This document shows positions 43,847 through 52,246 of a DNA stretch of 64,000 bases, piece after piece. This DNA is from an uncultured Cocleimonas sp. Lineage in GTDB: Bacteria; Pseudomonadota; Gammaproteobacteria; Thiotrichales; Thiotrichaceae. A program made the translations under genes and the position numbers. Each line of letters opens with the position of its first letter. Positions within the stretch are counted from its first letter, which is position 1. The notes beneath the pieces are model-generated. The model was not told where the DNA came from. It saw nothing but the letters and a program-made list of their open reading frames with translations, and ran no database searches. The stretch spans positions 62,001-126,000 of the forward strand of contig NZ_CANLZW010000001.1 in assembly GCF_947495625.1 (NCBI RefSeq). The letters are read 5' to 3'.

Positions 43847-44749
43847 TTAACTCGCTATCTCCGCCAACAACCAATCTCTCAACAGCACAACTGCCTGATT
43901 TTTTGCTTTATTCTTCGGGATGATTATATAGAAAGGGTGATACGTTTTGATTTCAAGATCCAATGGCGCAATCAATTTTCCCTGCTGAATGAGCGGGTCT
44001 ATTAAATGCTTCCATCCCAGTGCTACACCTTGCCCTTCTAAAACCGCTTGCACCACAACCGAGTAATCATTGAAGCTCTCTTCTGCTTTGGAATTACTGT
44101 AGTTCAGGTTTGCATCTTCAAATAAATCCTGCCAATCAAAGCGATGTGTATAACGCTCCTCAAGGTGGATTAAGGCATGGTCTGCCAAGTGTTCGATTTT
44201 GCTTAACGGTGGCGAAGCTTTTAAATAAGCAGGGCTACAAACAGGCGTTATCACTTCATCGACAAACTTGTAGCGTTCGAAACCGTCCCAGCTAACTTGC
44301 CCAAGTGGAAAACATAAATCAAAACCACCGTTCTGAACTTCATTATCGGTATCTTGCGTAATACAGCGTAACTGGATATTCGGATGGCTCTGTTTAAATT
44401 TAGCAATACGTGGCATCAACCAGTGACTCGCTAATGAGGTTGAAATATGCAATGTAATCTCATACTGGTTTTCAACCATCAAGGCTTCCAGCCCTTGCTG
44501 TATAGAACCAAAGCCTTTACTCAAATAATGAGCCAGCACTTCACCTTCACTGGTCAGCTTTACACCGTCATGCTGGCGCTTGAACAAGGTGGTATCGAGA
44601 ATGGACTCTAATTGCCTAACCGCATGGCTTATCGCAGGCTGGCCGACATTAAGCGTTTCTGCAGCACGGGTAAAGCTGCTGGTTTTAGCTGCAATATGAA
44701 ATGCCAGTAAAGACTTATTGTTGAGCAGATTGATATTAATTTTTTTCAT
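43847..44749 (-). CDS. LysR-type regulator divergent from DgcA-like demethylase
   Basis: A 300-residue LysR regulator with the helix-turn-helix SFTRAAETLNVGQPAISHAV in residues about 24-45 and an effector domain containing GGFDLCFPLGQVSWDGFE near 138. It is divergent from the DgcA-like gene (235-bp gap containing a repeat copy), making it the likely regulator of that demethylase. An inverted repeat TTTCAT / ATGAAA covers its own start codon, suggesting self-repression. This is the third LysR divergent from an amine-oxidising flavoenzyme in the window. Confidence 0.9.
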   Translation of the reverse strand: MKKININLLNNKSLLAFHIAAKTSSFTRAAETLNVGQPAISHAVRQLESILDTTLFKRQHDGVKLTSEGEVLAHYLSKGFGSIQQGLEALMVENQYEITLHISTSLASHWLMPRIAKFKQSHPNIQLRCITQDTDNEVQNGGFDLCFPLGQVSWDGFERYKFVDEVITPVCSPAYLKASPPLSKIEHLADHALIHLEERYTHRFDWQDLFEDANLNYSNSKAEESFNDYSVVVQAVLEGQGVALGWKHLIDPLIQQGKLIAPLDLEIKTYHPFYIIIPKNKAKNQAVVLLRDWLLAEIAS

Positions 44750-44762
44750 GTCATTTATGAAA
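44744..44762. promoter_or_regulatory. Inverted repeat over LysR start codon
   Basis: TTTCAT (44744-44749) faces ATGAAA (44757-44762) with a 7-base spacer, T-N11-A-like, on top of the LysR start. Confidence 0.4.
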
Positions 44763-44858
44763 ACGAGAGACGTTCTCCATCATATTAGTAGCTGGTATAT
44801 TCATCTCACTATTCTAGTAGAAATTTTTGACATGACTTTAACTAATGAAGAAACCAAA

Positions 44859-44943
44859 ACACACCCCCCTACTTTTGAATGATATTACGTTTTTGTTTTT
44901 AAAAAACGTAAATAGAATTTATGCAGAGCTAAGCCATTTTTTT
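44859..44943 (+). repeat. Dispersed element, one-module form (type A)
   Basis: Head ACACCCCCCTACTTTTGAAT, hairpin TTACGTTTTTG / AAAACGTAA, joint TTTATGCAGAGC, tail TAAGCCATTTTTTT, in the divergent LysR/dgcA gap. Confidence 0.9.
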
Positions 44944-44983
44944 GACAATTAAGTAAACAACCGACTACACCGAGGATAAACCT

Positions 44984-47020
44984 TTGACTAACGATCCACT
45001 TTTACAGCCTTATCAGTTAAAACATTTAACCTTAAAAAATCGCATCATGATTACCAGCCATGAGCCTGCTTATCCTGAAGATGGCATGCCCAAAGAACGT
45101 TATGCGGCCTATCATGCTGAGCGCGCCAAAGCAGGAGTTGCATTAACCATGACAGCGGGGTCGGCTGCGGTATCCAAAGACAGCCCACCGGTGTTTAACA
45201 ATATTCTGGCGTATAAAGATGAAGTCGTACCTTGGATTCAACAACTAACAGATGCCTGCCATGAACACGATTGTGCAGTAATGATTCAGTTAACCCATTT
45301 AGGACGTCGCACCGGTTGGGGCAAAGGTGACTGGTTGCCAGCGATATCATCATCACACCGCCGCGAACCATCACATAGAGCCTTTCCCAAAAGAATTGAA
45401 GATTGGGATATTACGCGCCTGATTAAAGATTACGCAGATGCCGCCGAACGCATGAAAGCGGGCGGTATGGATGGCATCGAATTGCAAGCTTATGGACACC
45501 TGATGGATCAGTTTTGGTCCCCGATTACCAACTCTTTGGGCGCCCCATATGGTGGTGATTTAAATAATCGGGTCCGCTTTACCATGGAAGTACTGGAAGC
45601 AATCCGTGAGCGCGTGGGACCAGACTTTTTAGTCGGCATGCGTTACACCGCAGATGAAGTTCACAAACAAGGTTTAACACCCGAAGATGGCATCGAAATA
45701 TCTAAACTATTCCGTGACAGTGGCATGGTGGATTTTCTCAATGTAGTGCGTGGACGTATCAACCACGATGCTGGCTTAACCGATCTAATCCCGATTCAGG
45801 GAATGCCTAGTTCTCCGCATTTAGATTTTGCGGGGCAAGTCAGAAAAGAAACAGGCATGCCAACCTTTCACGCGGCCAAAATTCCCGATATTGCAACTGC
45901 CCGACATGCTATCTCGGAAGGTCTGTTAGATATGGTTGGCATGACCCGTGCTCATATCGCTGATCCGCATATTGTGCGTAAGATTACGCAGGGACGCGAA
46001 CACGATATTCGTCCTTGTGTTGGCGCTAATTACTGTCTGGACCGCATCTATCAGGCAGGTGATGCATTGTGTATGCATAACGCGGCGACGGGTCGTGAGC
46101 TAACCATGCCACATGATATTCCAAAAGCCACTACGCAAAAGAAAGTGGTTATTGTTGGCGCTGGCCCAGCAGGTTTAGAAGCGGCACGCGTTGCTGGCGA
46201 ACGCGGACATACAGTGACTGTTCTCGAAGCTGCCGCTGAAGCGGGTGGGCAAGTGCTTCTCACGGCGTTATCTAAACGTCGTCAGGATATGATCGGTATT
46301 ATCGACTGGCGCATGCAACAGTGTAAGGACTTAGGTGTCGAGTTTAAATTCAATACCTATGCGGAAGCCGACGAGGTAAATGCAGAAAACCCCGATGTAG
46401 TCATCATCGCTACAGGCGGTTGGCCAGATACTGAAGTATTAGAAACAGGAAACCATTTGGTTTCATCCAGCTGGGATATTATTTCTGGCCATGAAGCTCC
46501 AGGGAAGAATGTGCTTATCTTTGACGACGCGGGTGATCACCCTGGTTTGCAAGCTGCCGAAGTTATCGCTAACACTGGCGCAAAAGTTGAAATCATGACG
46601 CCTGACAGAAGTTTTGCACCCGAAGTTATGGCAATGAATCTGGTGCCTTATATGCGTAGCCTTCAAGATAAAGACGTGACCTTCACCGTTACCCGAAGAC
46701 TGATGGATGTTATGCAGGAAGGGGATCAACTAAAAGCCATTATTGGCACCGATTATAGCGACCTTAGAGAAGATAAATTCTACGACCAGGTGATCATAAA
46801 TCATGGAACACTGCCAATGGAAGATTTGTATTTTGATCTCAAGCCTCTTTCTTCCAATCTTGGTGCTGTTAATTATGATGCGTTGATCGAAGGTAAACAG
46901 CAGGATTTCAAAGAGAACCCTGAAGGATCGTTTCAGTTATTTAGAATTGGTGATGCGGTATCTGCACGTAATACGCACGCAGCAATTTACGATGCATTGC
47001 GTTTGATGAAAGACATTTAA
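44984..47020 (+). CDS. dgcA: DgcA-like N-methyl amine demethylase (trimethylamine dehydrogenase family)
   Basis: A 678-residue FMN/[4Fe-4S] oxidoreductase. The first ~370 residues form an Old-Yellow-Enzyme TIM barrel. The cluster motif CVGANYCLDRIYQAG follows near 345. A Rossmann FAD/ADP domain starts with VVIVGAGPAGLEAARVAGERG near 390, and FRIGDAVSARNTHAAIYDAL ends the protein. The sequence closely resembles Pseudomonas DgcA, the catalytic subunit of dimethylglycine demethylase, along its whole length as recalled. Proline-betaine demethylases are relatives. No dgcB partner gene is adjacent. It starts at a TTG with GAGGAT upstream and is probably regulated by the divergent LysR. Confidence 0.85.
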   Translation: MTNDPLLQPYQLKHLTLKNRIMITSHEPAYPEDGMPKERYAAYHAERAKAGVALTMTAGSAAVSKDSPPVFNNILAYKDEVVPWIQQLTDACHEHDCAVMIQLTHLGRRTGWGKGDWLPAISSSHRREPSHRAFPKRIEDWDITRLIKDYADAAERMKAGGMDGIELQAYGHLMDQFWSPITNSLGAPYGGDLNNRVRFTMEVLEAIRERVGPDFLVGMRYTADEVHKQGLTPEDGIEISKLFRDSGMVDFLNVVRGRINHDAGLTDLIPIQGMPSSPHLDFAGQVRKETGMPTFHAAKIPDIATARHAISEGLLDMVGMTRAHIADPHIVRKITQGREHDIRPCVGANYCLDRIYQAGDALCMHNAATGRELTMPHDIPKATTQKKVVIVGAGPAGLEAARVAGERGHTVTVLEAAAEAGGQVLLTALSKRRQDMIGIIDWRMQQCKDLGVEFKFNTYAEADEVNAENPDVVIIATGGWPDTEVLETGNHLVSSSWDIISGHEAPGKNVLIFDDAGDHPGLQAAEVIANTGAKVEIMTPDRSFAPEVMAMNLVPYMRSLQDKDVTFTVTRRLMDVMQEGDQLKAIIGTDYSDLREDKFYDQVIINHGTLPMEDLYFDLKPLSSNLGAVNYDALIEGKQQDFKENPEGSFQLFRIGDAVSARNTHAAIYDALRLMKDI

Positions 47021-47050
47021 TTGGCGTTTTGTTAACGAGAAGGATGAGAA

Positions 47051-47163
47051 CACCTGCCCCCTACTAAATCAGGCTCTGCTAAAAAAAGCCTTAGCTCTGC
47101 ATAAATTCTATTTACGTTTTAAAAAAACAAAAACGTAATATCATTCAAAGTAGGGGGGTGTCA
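47051..47163 (-). repeat. Dispersed element, one-module type A plus facing half
   Basis: A full type A copy in minus orientation (47081-47163: A-run, GCCTTAGCTCTGCATAAATT, hairpin, TAGGGGGGTGTCA) is faced by a worn half copy (47051-47080: CACCTGCCCCCTACTAAATC). The two T/A-rich tails meet. Confidence 0.85.
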
Positions 47164-47262
47164 TTTTGTGTATTAACATTAGGTATTTAACTCGATATAT
47201 ATCATGCATTTTAATCAATGACTGCTATATTCAAGCACTAAATAACAAATCTAATATCCAAT

Positions 47263-47793
47263 ATGTATCCTTTTATTAAACTCATTATTACCGTTGTTAA
47301 AGCTAAATACCGTCCGAAACTAGCACTTGAAGATGAGAGTGTGTTGCACCTTCGTGCAGGATTTCTGGATGTTGATATGTTTGGCGAATTAAATAACGCA
47401 CGCTATTTCAATTATATGGAATTGGGCCGTTGGGATTATTCACAGCGCGTTGGTTTCATTGGCCTGATGAAAAAACAAGGCTGGGGAGTAGCGGTGGGTG
47501 GTGCGAGTATTCGTTACCGTCGACGAATTCCTTTTATGCACAAATTCACCATGACCTCCAAAATGATTTGTCATGATGGCCGATGGATTTACTTTTTGCA
47601 GGAAACCCATCGCCAAGATCAGATCTGCTCTTCTGCATTGATGAAAGTCTGTGTGACCTCTAAAGATGGGCTGGTTCCTGCCCCTGAGGTTCTGGCGGCA
47701 TTGGGCACGGAAGATACATTTGCTGATGTACCTGATTGGGTTGCTGCATGGATAGATGCAGAAGGCCAACGACCATGGCCTTCGTCATCTTAG
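47263..47793 (+). CDS. Hotdog-fold acyl-CoA thioesterase (THEM6/4HBT-like)
   Basis: A 176-residue protein with the 4-hydroxybenzoyl-CoA-thioesterase-like fold. The motif GELNNARYFNYMELGRWDYS near residue 40 is the hallmark of the subgroup, with the helix following a DxxxHxNN-like loop in which His is replaced. GGASIRYRRRIPFMHKF near 78 is also typical. It probably hydrolyses a fatty or short acyl-CoA. It lies after the DgcA-like gene and before EamA on the same strand with gaps over 100 bases, so co-transcription is uncertain. Confidence 0.82.
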   Translation: MYPFIKLIITVVKAKYRPKLALEDESVLHLRAGFLDVDMFGELNNARYFNYMELGRWDYSQRVGFIGLMKKQGWGVAVGGASIRYRRRIPFMHKFTMTSKMICHDGRWIYFLQETHRQDQICSSALMKVCVTSKDGLVPAPEVLAALGTEDTFADVPDWVAAWIDAEGQRPWPSSS

Positions 47794-47905
47794 CTGTTTT
47801 TGCTTAATACTGGTCATTTCTGCACCAACAATTGTAGATCTTTAAATAAATACATTTAGATTTAAATAAGCACCTATACTCACTTTTTATTTACCAAGGA
47901 CTGTT

Positions 47906-48778
47906 GTGGATAATTTAAGGGGAAGCCTCTTTATGGTGCTCGCAATGGCGTGTTTCACCTTTGAAGACATGTTTATAAAGCTTGCTTCCAAATCAGTTCC
48001 GGTAGGTGAGATTCTTATCTTTTTCGGTATTGGTGGCACTCTTGCATTTATCGTTTTAACGCTGCGCCGCAACGAAGTCATCATACATCCTGCGATTAAA
48101 TCTAAACCTATTTTTCTCAGGGCCATGTTTGAAGTTGCTGGCAGAGTTTTCTATACACTAGCCATTGTTTTTACTCCTTTATCGAGCGCCTCAGCGATTC
48201 TTCAAGCTACTCCCTTAGTGGTTGTAACAGGTGCTGCAATCTTCTTCGGGGAAAAAGTAGGTTGGCATCGTTGGACGGCAATCATTGTTGGTTTCATTGG
48301 CGTTCTAATGATTCTTCAACCTGGACTTGAAGGGTTTGAAGCAGCATCAATTTTTGCGGTATTGGGAACACTCGGTTTTGCAGGACGAGACCTGGCAACA
48401 CGGGCAGCACCTAAAGTGCTATCAAACACTCAGTTAGGCATTTACGGCTTTTTTGTTTTACTCCCTATCGGCACTGTTATGTTATTGATTAGTGGTGGAG
48501 CGGTGATACCCGACCTATTCCCAGCTTTACAAATTTTAGGCGCGATAATCTTCGGCGTCATTGCTTACTATTCTTTAACGATCGCCATGCGAATCGGTGA
48601 AGTATCGGTAGTGACACCTTTCCGTTATATCCGTTTAGTATTCGCCTTGATTCTAGGAATGCTTGTGTTCTCTGAACAACCCAATTTTATGACTTTGCTA
48701 GGCAGTGCGGTAGTAGTCAGCAGTGGTCTTTATACGCTACTTCGTAGTAGACAAGGTACTTCAAAAAAGCTTAGTTAA
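47906..48778 (+). CDS. EamA/DMT-superfamily membrane transporter
   Basis: A 290-residue protein with about ten membrane spans arranged as two EamA repeats (residues about 5-140 and 150-285). The tandem phrases PLSSASAILQATPLVVVTGAAIFFGEKVG near 95 and GEVSVVTPFRYIRLVFALILG near 230 are characteristic. Such proteins export metabolites or amino acids. The start is a GTG (47906) after AAGGACT. The substrate is unknown. Neighbouring thioesterase and aminotransferase give no specific clue. Confidence 0.88.
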   Translation: MDNLRGSLFMVLAMACFTFEDMFIKLASKSVPVGEILIFFGIGGTLAFIVLTLRRNEVIIHPAIKSKPIFLRAMFEVAGRVFYTLAIVFTPLSSASAILQATPLVVVTGAAIFFGEKVGWHRWTAIIVGFIGVLMILQPGLEGFEAASIFAVLGTLGFAGRDLATRAAPKVLSNTQLGIYGFFVLLPIGTVMLLISGGAVIPDLFPALQILGAIIFGVIAYYSLTIAMRIGEVSVVTPFRYIRLVFALILGMLVFSEQPNFMTLLGSAVVVSSGLYTLLRSRQGTSKKLS

Positions 48779-48898
48779 AGACCGTTGTGGTCTTTGCATA
48801 GCAGGCGCTTTAATACAGGTAATACATCTGAATTTTGTGCTTTTGGTTAGCTCGCGTTAAGTCATTTTGTAATTAAAATATACCGTATTAAAACTACG

Positions 48899-49037
48899 TA
48901 AAAAAACGCCTAGCTCTGCATAAATTCTATTTACGTTCTTTAAAAACAAAAACGTAAATATCATTCCGCAAAGCATAAGTTCCTTAGGTCATTTTAAACA
49001 GCAAAATGAAAAGTCACTTAAAGTGGGGGGGTGACTT
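48899..49037 (-). repeat. Dispersed element, composite with two modules (B then A)
   Basis: In minus orientation: head with GTGGGGGGGTGAC (near 49023-49034), module B (matches 39008-39050), joint CTTATGCTTTGC, module A (hairpin TTACGTTCTTT / AACGTAA), joint TTTATGCAGAGC, tail TAGGCGTTTTTT. It fills most of the 301-base EamA/DegT gap. Confidence 0.9.
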
Positions 49038-49079
49038 TTAGTCTATAGTCATGTTTGTAAGCATTAAAATAGGTACAAC

Positions 49080-50285
49080 ATGAAACATTTTACTAAGTCA
49101 TTTACCCAGCAAGAATCCATTCCTGAAGCGGGTATTCAAGCGGCAACTGAAGTTATGCGTGGCGGAAGGTTGCATCGTTATAATGCGCTTGGTGATGAAA
49201 AGACTGAGACTGAATTATTAGAATTAGAATTTGCTGAATCTTTAGGTATACCTTATTGCCTCGCCTGTTCTTCAGGTGGCTACGCTCTGCACATCGCAAT
49301 GCGTGCTGCTGGGGTTAAAACAGGAGATCAAGTCTTGTGTAATGCATTTACTCTGGCTCCTGTACCTGGCGCCATACACAATAGTGGCGCAGTACCTGTA
49401 TTGGTTGATGTGGCTGAAGATTATTGTAATGATCTCGATCACCTTGAAGCTCAAGCAAAAGCCTCTGGCGCTAAATTTTTCATGCTGTCGCACATGCGTG
49501 GGCATATCGCTGATATGGACCGTGTAATGGAGATCTGTCAACGCTACGATATTTTCCTGATCGAAGATTGTGCGCATACCATGGGTGCAAGTTGGAATGG
49601 AAAAAACAGTGGCACTTTTGGTGATATTGCCTGTTTCAGCACACAAACCTATAAACATATAAATTCGGGCGAAGGCGGTTTTTTAACGACTCGACACCCG
49701 GAAATAATGGCAAAAGCAATTATCTACTCAGGTTCTTATATGCTGTTTGAACGTCATTTAGCAGCGCCTCCAAAAGAAGCTTTTGAAAATATCCGCTTTG
49801 AAACACCAAACTACAGTGGCCGCATGGATAACTTACGTGCAGCAATATTGCGCCCGCAATTACAAGACTTAAAACAACAGTGTGATCGATGGAATGCGAG
49901 ATATAGAGTTCTCGAGAGTGTCTTGCAAAAAAGTAATGCTATCAATATTCCAAGTCGTCCTAAAAAAGAACAGTTTGTTGCTAGTTCTATCCAGTTTTCA
50001 CTGCCCTCTTTCAATCGCGAACAGATCCAGTCATTTCAAAACCAATGTGCAGAACGTGGAGTCATGCTGAAATGGTTTGGTGGAGCAGAACCCACCGGTT
50101 ACACCAGCCGCTACGACAGCTGGAAATACCTTCAGAACATGCCTCAATTACCGAAAACAGAAGCTATTCTAGAAACACTTATGGATATGCGGATTCCGCT
50201 GACGTTTGAACTCGACGATTGTGAATTAATCGCCGGGATTATTGTTGAAGTGGCCGATGATGTCATGAATACAAAAGCGAAATAG
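49080..50285 (+). CDS. DegT/DnrJ/EryC1/StrS-type aminotransferase
   Basis: A 401-residue PLP-dependent sugar-type aminotransferase. The Schiff-base Lys lies in CFSTQTYKHINSGEGGF near residue 192. The aspartate that binds the pyridine nitrogen is in LIEDCAHTMGASWNG near 160, and YALHIAMRAAGVKTGDQVL near 65 holds the phosphate-binding region. These enzymes aminate keto-sugars for surface polysaccharides, but lone copies can serve other roles. No sugar-nucleotide genes are nearby, so the substrate is open. The ATG at 49080 comes after AGGTACAAC. Confidence 0.88.
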   Translation: MKHFTKSFTQQESIPEAGIQAATEVMRGGRLHRYNALGDEKTETELLELEFAESLGIPYCLACSSGGYALHIAMRAAGVKTGDQVLCNAFTLAPVPGAIHNSGAVPVLVDVAEDYCNDLDHLEAQAKASGAKFFMLSHMRGHIADMDRVMEICQRYDIFLIEDCAHTMGASWNGKNSGTFGDIACFSTQTYKHINSGEGGFLTTRHPEIMAKAIIYSGSYMLFERHLAAPPKEAFENIRFETPNYSGRMDNLRAAILRPQLQDLKQQCDRWNARYRVLESVLQKSNAINIPSRPKKEQFVASSIQFSLPSFNREQIQSFQNQCAERGVMLKWFGGAEPTGYTSRYDSWKYLQNMPQLPKTEAILETLMDMRIPLTFELDDCELIAGIIVEVADDVMNTKAK

Positions 50286-50300
50286 CTTCTATCATTCTAT

Positions 50301-50330
50301 AAAAAACGCCCTAAAGTAGGGGGGTGACCT
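50301..50330 (-). repeat. Dispersed element, half form
   Basis: A-run, CGCCCTAAAG and TAGGGGGGTGACC on the plus strand between convergent genes. Confidence 0.87.
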
Positions 50331-50341
50331 ACCACAGTTCC

Positions 50342-50377
50342 TTGCTATTGCTATTGCTATTGCTATTGCTATTGCTA
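50342..50377. repeat. Six perfect TTGCTA hexamers
   Basis: A simple sequence repeat of six units lies directly after a dispersed element, between convergent DegT and GltS-like genes. No coding role is seen. Confidence 0.92.
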
Positions 50378-50417
50378 ATGTTACTTTCACTACTAATAGA
50401 CAATTAATGGAAAAGAA

Positions 50418-52049
50418 TTAACCAGCAATAACAGGCTTCTTTTTCTTAACAACCGGATTCAATTCCCAAGTATCATAATTAGCCATATCCCAACTTCTTT
50501 GCCATGTTTCAGGGATTGTCTTCTTTGATAATAAACACCCTTCATCGAGTGATTCGTAAATATCATAATAGCTTTTTATTTCAGTAGCGCTAGCGCGGCG
50601 ATTAATATGCCAAGGCATAACTTCTTCTGTATGATTTATACCAGCGACTTCCAATAACTCTACCAAGTGTTTGACCATCGAATGATGGTAATTAGCGACT
50701 CGCTGGCCTTTATCAGTGACATCCAGTGCTTCATATCGTAAAGGTTCTTGAGTAGCAATTCCGGTTGGACATTTATCGGTATTACAATGTCGGGATTGAA
50801 TACAACCTAGCGCGAACATCATCCCACGCGCTGAATTTATCGTATCAGCTCCTAATGCTAAAACACGCATCATGTGGAATGCAGAAATCACCTTACCTGC
50901 AGCGATAATTTTAATGTCGTCTCTCACACCCGCACCTATCAGAGCATTATGAACAAAACTAAGGGCATCCCTGAGTGGCATTCCTACAGAGTTTGCCATT
51001 TCTATTGGTGCTGCGCCGGTACCACCTTCCGAGCCATCTACAGTAACAAAGTCAGGCGTTAGCCCAGTCTCATTCATGGCTTTACAAATCGCTAAAAATT
51101 CAGCTTTATGACCGATACAAAGCTTGAAGCCAACGGGTTTTCCGCCACTTTTTTCACGTAACAAAGCGATAAATTCTAATAGACCCTTAGGCGAAGAAAA
51201 GGCGGTGTGTGCAGGTGGCGAAACAACATCTTTGCCCATTTCCACACCACGAATATCGACAATTTCCTGGGTTAGTTTTGCCGCAGGCAAGATGCCTCCG
51301 TGACCGGGTTTTGCCCCTTGAGATAATTTGATCTCAATCATTTTTACTTCTTCTTTAGTCGCTGTTTTGATGAATTTTTCTTCATCAAAACCTTCGGTTA
51401 CATTATTTCTGCAACCAAAATAACCTGTACCAATTTGCCATATTAAATCACCGCCATGTTTAAGATGATATGGGCTGACGCCACCTTCGCCTGTGTTATG
51501 TGCAAAATTATCCATTTTTGCACCTTTGTTTAGCGCCATGATTGCATTTTTGCTCAAGGCCCCGTAACTCATCGCAGAAATATTCAAAGGTGATGCCGCA
51601 TACGGTTTACTGCAATTTTTTGCACCGAATATCACGCGCGGATCTTTATTTTCTATCACATGGGGTTCAAGGGAATGGTTGATCCATTCATAACCCTGTT
51701 TATAGACATCAAATACTGTGCCGAATGCTCGAGTATCTCTGACACCTTTGGCACGTTGATAAACCAAGGCACGGAACTCTCGGCTTATTGGCATACCGTT
51801 TGTTTCGTCTTCAATAAAATACTGCTGAATCTCTGGTCGTATGTATTCCATGAAATAACGGAGATGACCAATGAAAGGATATATTCTCAATAACGTAGAG
51901 GTCTTCTGCATCATATCCCTTATACCCACAAATATAATGGGAACAACTATGATAAAAAGCCACAGGATCGGTTTCCATATAAATGAAAATAAAAGAATGA
52001 AAAGTGTGATGCCAATAGAGCTTATTATGAATCCTGTGCGGACTGTCAT
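50418..52049 (-). CDS. FMN-binding glutamate-synthase-family protein
   Basis: A 543-residue protein with two or three N-terminal membrane spans (FIISSIGITLFILLFSFIW, LFIIVVPIIFVGI) and a large FMN barrel like the synthase domain of glutamate synthase. Features are LSQGAKPGHGGILPAAKLT near residue 248, TVDGSEGGTGAAP near 332, and a cysteine motif CIQSRHCNTDKCPTG near 432 that can bind a [3Fe-4S] cluster. The family's physiological role is uncertain; it lacks the glutaminase domain. The gene is downstream of the cyclase gene on the same strand, separated by a terminator. Confidence 0.87.
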   Translation of the reverse strand: MTVRTGFIISSIGITLFILLFSFIWKPILWLFIIVVPIIFVGIRDMMQKTSTLLRIYPFIGHLRYFMEYIRPEIQQYFIEDETNGMPISREFRALVYQRAKGVRDTRAFGTVFDVYKQGYEWINHSLEPHVIENKDPRVIFGAKNCSKPYAASPLNISAMSYGALSKNAIMALNKGAKMDNFAHNTGEGGVSPYHLKHGGDLIWQIGTGYFGCRNNVTEGFDEEKFIKTATKEEVKMIEIKLSQGAKPGHGGILPAAKLTQEIVDIRGVEMGKDVVSPPAHTAFSSPKGLLEFIALLREKSGGKPVGFKLCIGHKAEFLAICKAMNETGLTPDFVTVDGSEGGTGAAPIEMANSVGMPLRDALSFVHNALIGAGVRDDIKIIAAGKVISAFHMMRVLALGADTINSARGMMFALGCIQSRHCNTDKCPTGIATQEPLRYEALDVTDKGQRVANYHHSMVKHLVELLEVAGINHTEEVMPWHINRRASATEIKSYYDIYESLDEGCLLSKKTIPETWQRSWDMANYDTWELNPVVKKKKPVIAG

Positions 52050-52154
52050 GTAAAAAACCTTAAGAGAAAAATATAAAGAATATCATTGTTATATATTAGT
52101 AGTTGAATACTTAAGTGTCTTTAATTTTAACTTTTTGTTTCTTTGAACCAGAAA

Positions 52155-52182
52155 CAAAAAAGCTGTGAAATAAACAGCCTTT
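52155..52182 (-). terminator. Intrinsic terminator after the diguanylate cyclase gene
   Basis: AAAAGCTGT (52158-52166) pairs with ACAGCCTTT (52174-52182, one G-U), and Ts follow on the minus strand (TTTTTTGTTTC). Confidence 0.7.
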
Positions 52183-52193
52183 GGATAAGTTCT

Positions 52194-52222
52194 TAAAAAT
52201 AGGCTTAAAGTGGGGGGGTGTA
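52194..52222 (-). repeat. Dispersed element, half form
   Basis: AAAAATAGGCTTAAAG then TGGGGGGGTGTAG on the plus strand, between the GltS-like and cyclase genes. Confidence 0.8.
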
Positions 52223-52246
52223 GATATAGATATCTGTAACTTTGTA

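Noticed and set aside
1515-49037. Integron attC-like recombination sites as explanation of the modular repeats
   Set aside because: No core sites of the attC type (GTTRRRY/RYYYAAC pairs at both ends), no cassette genes between copies, and no integrase seen.
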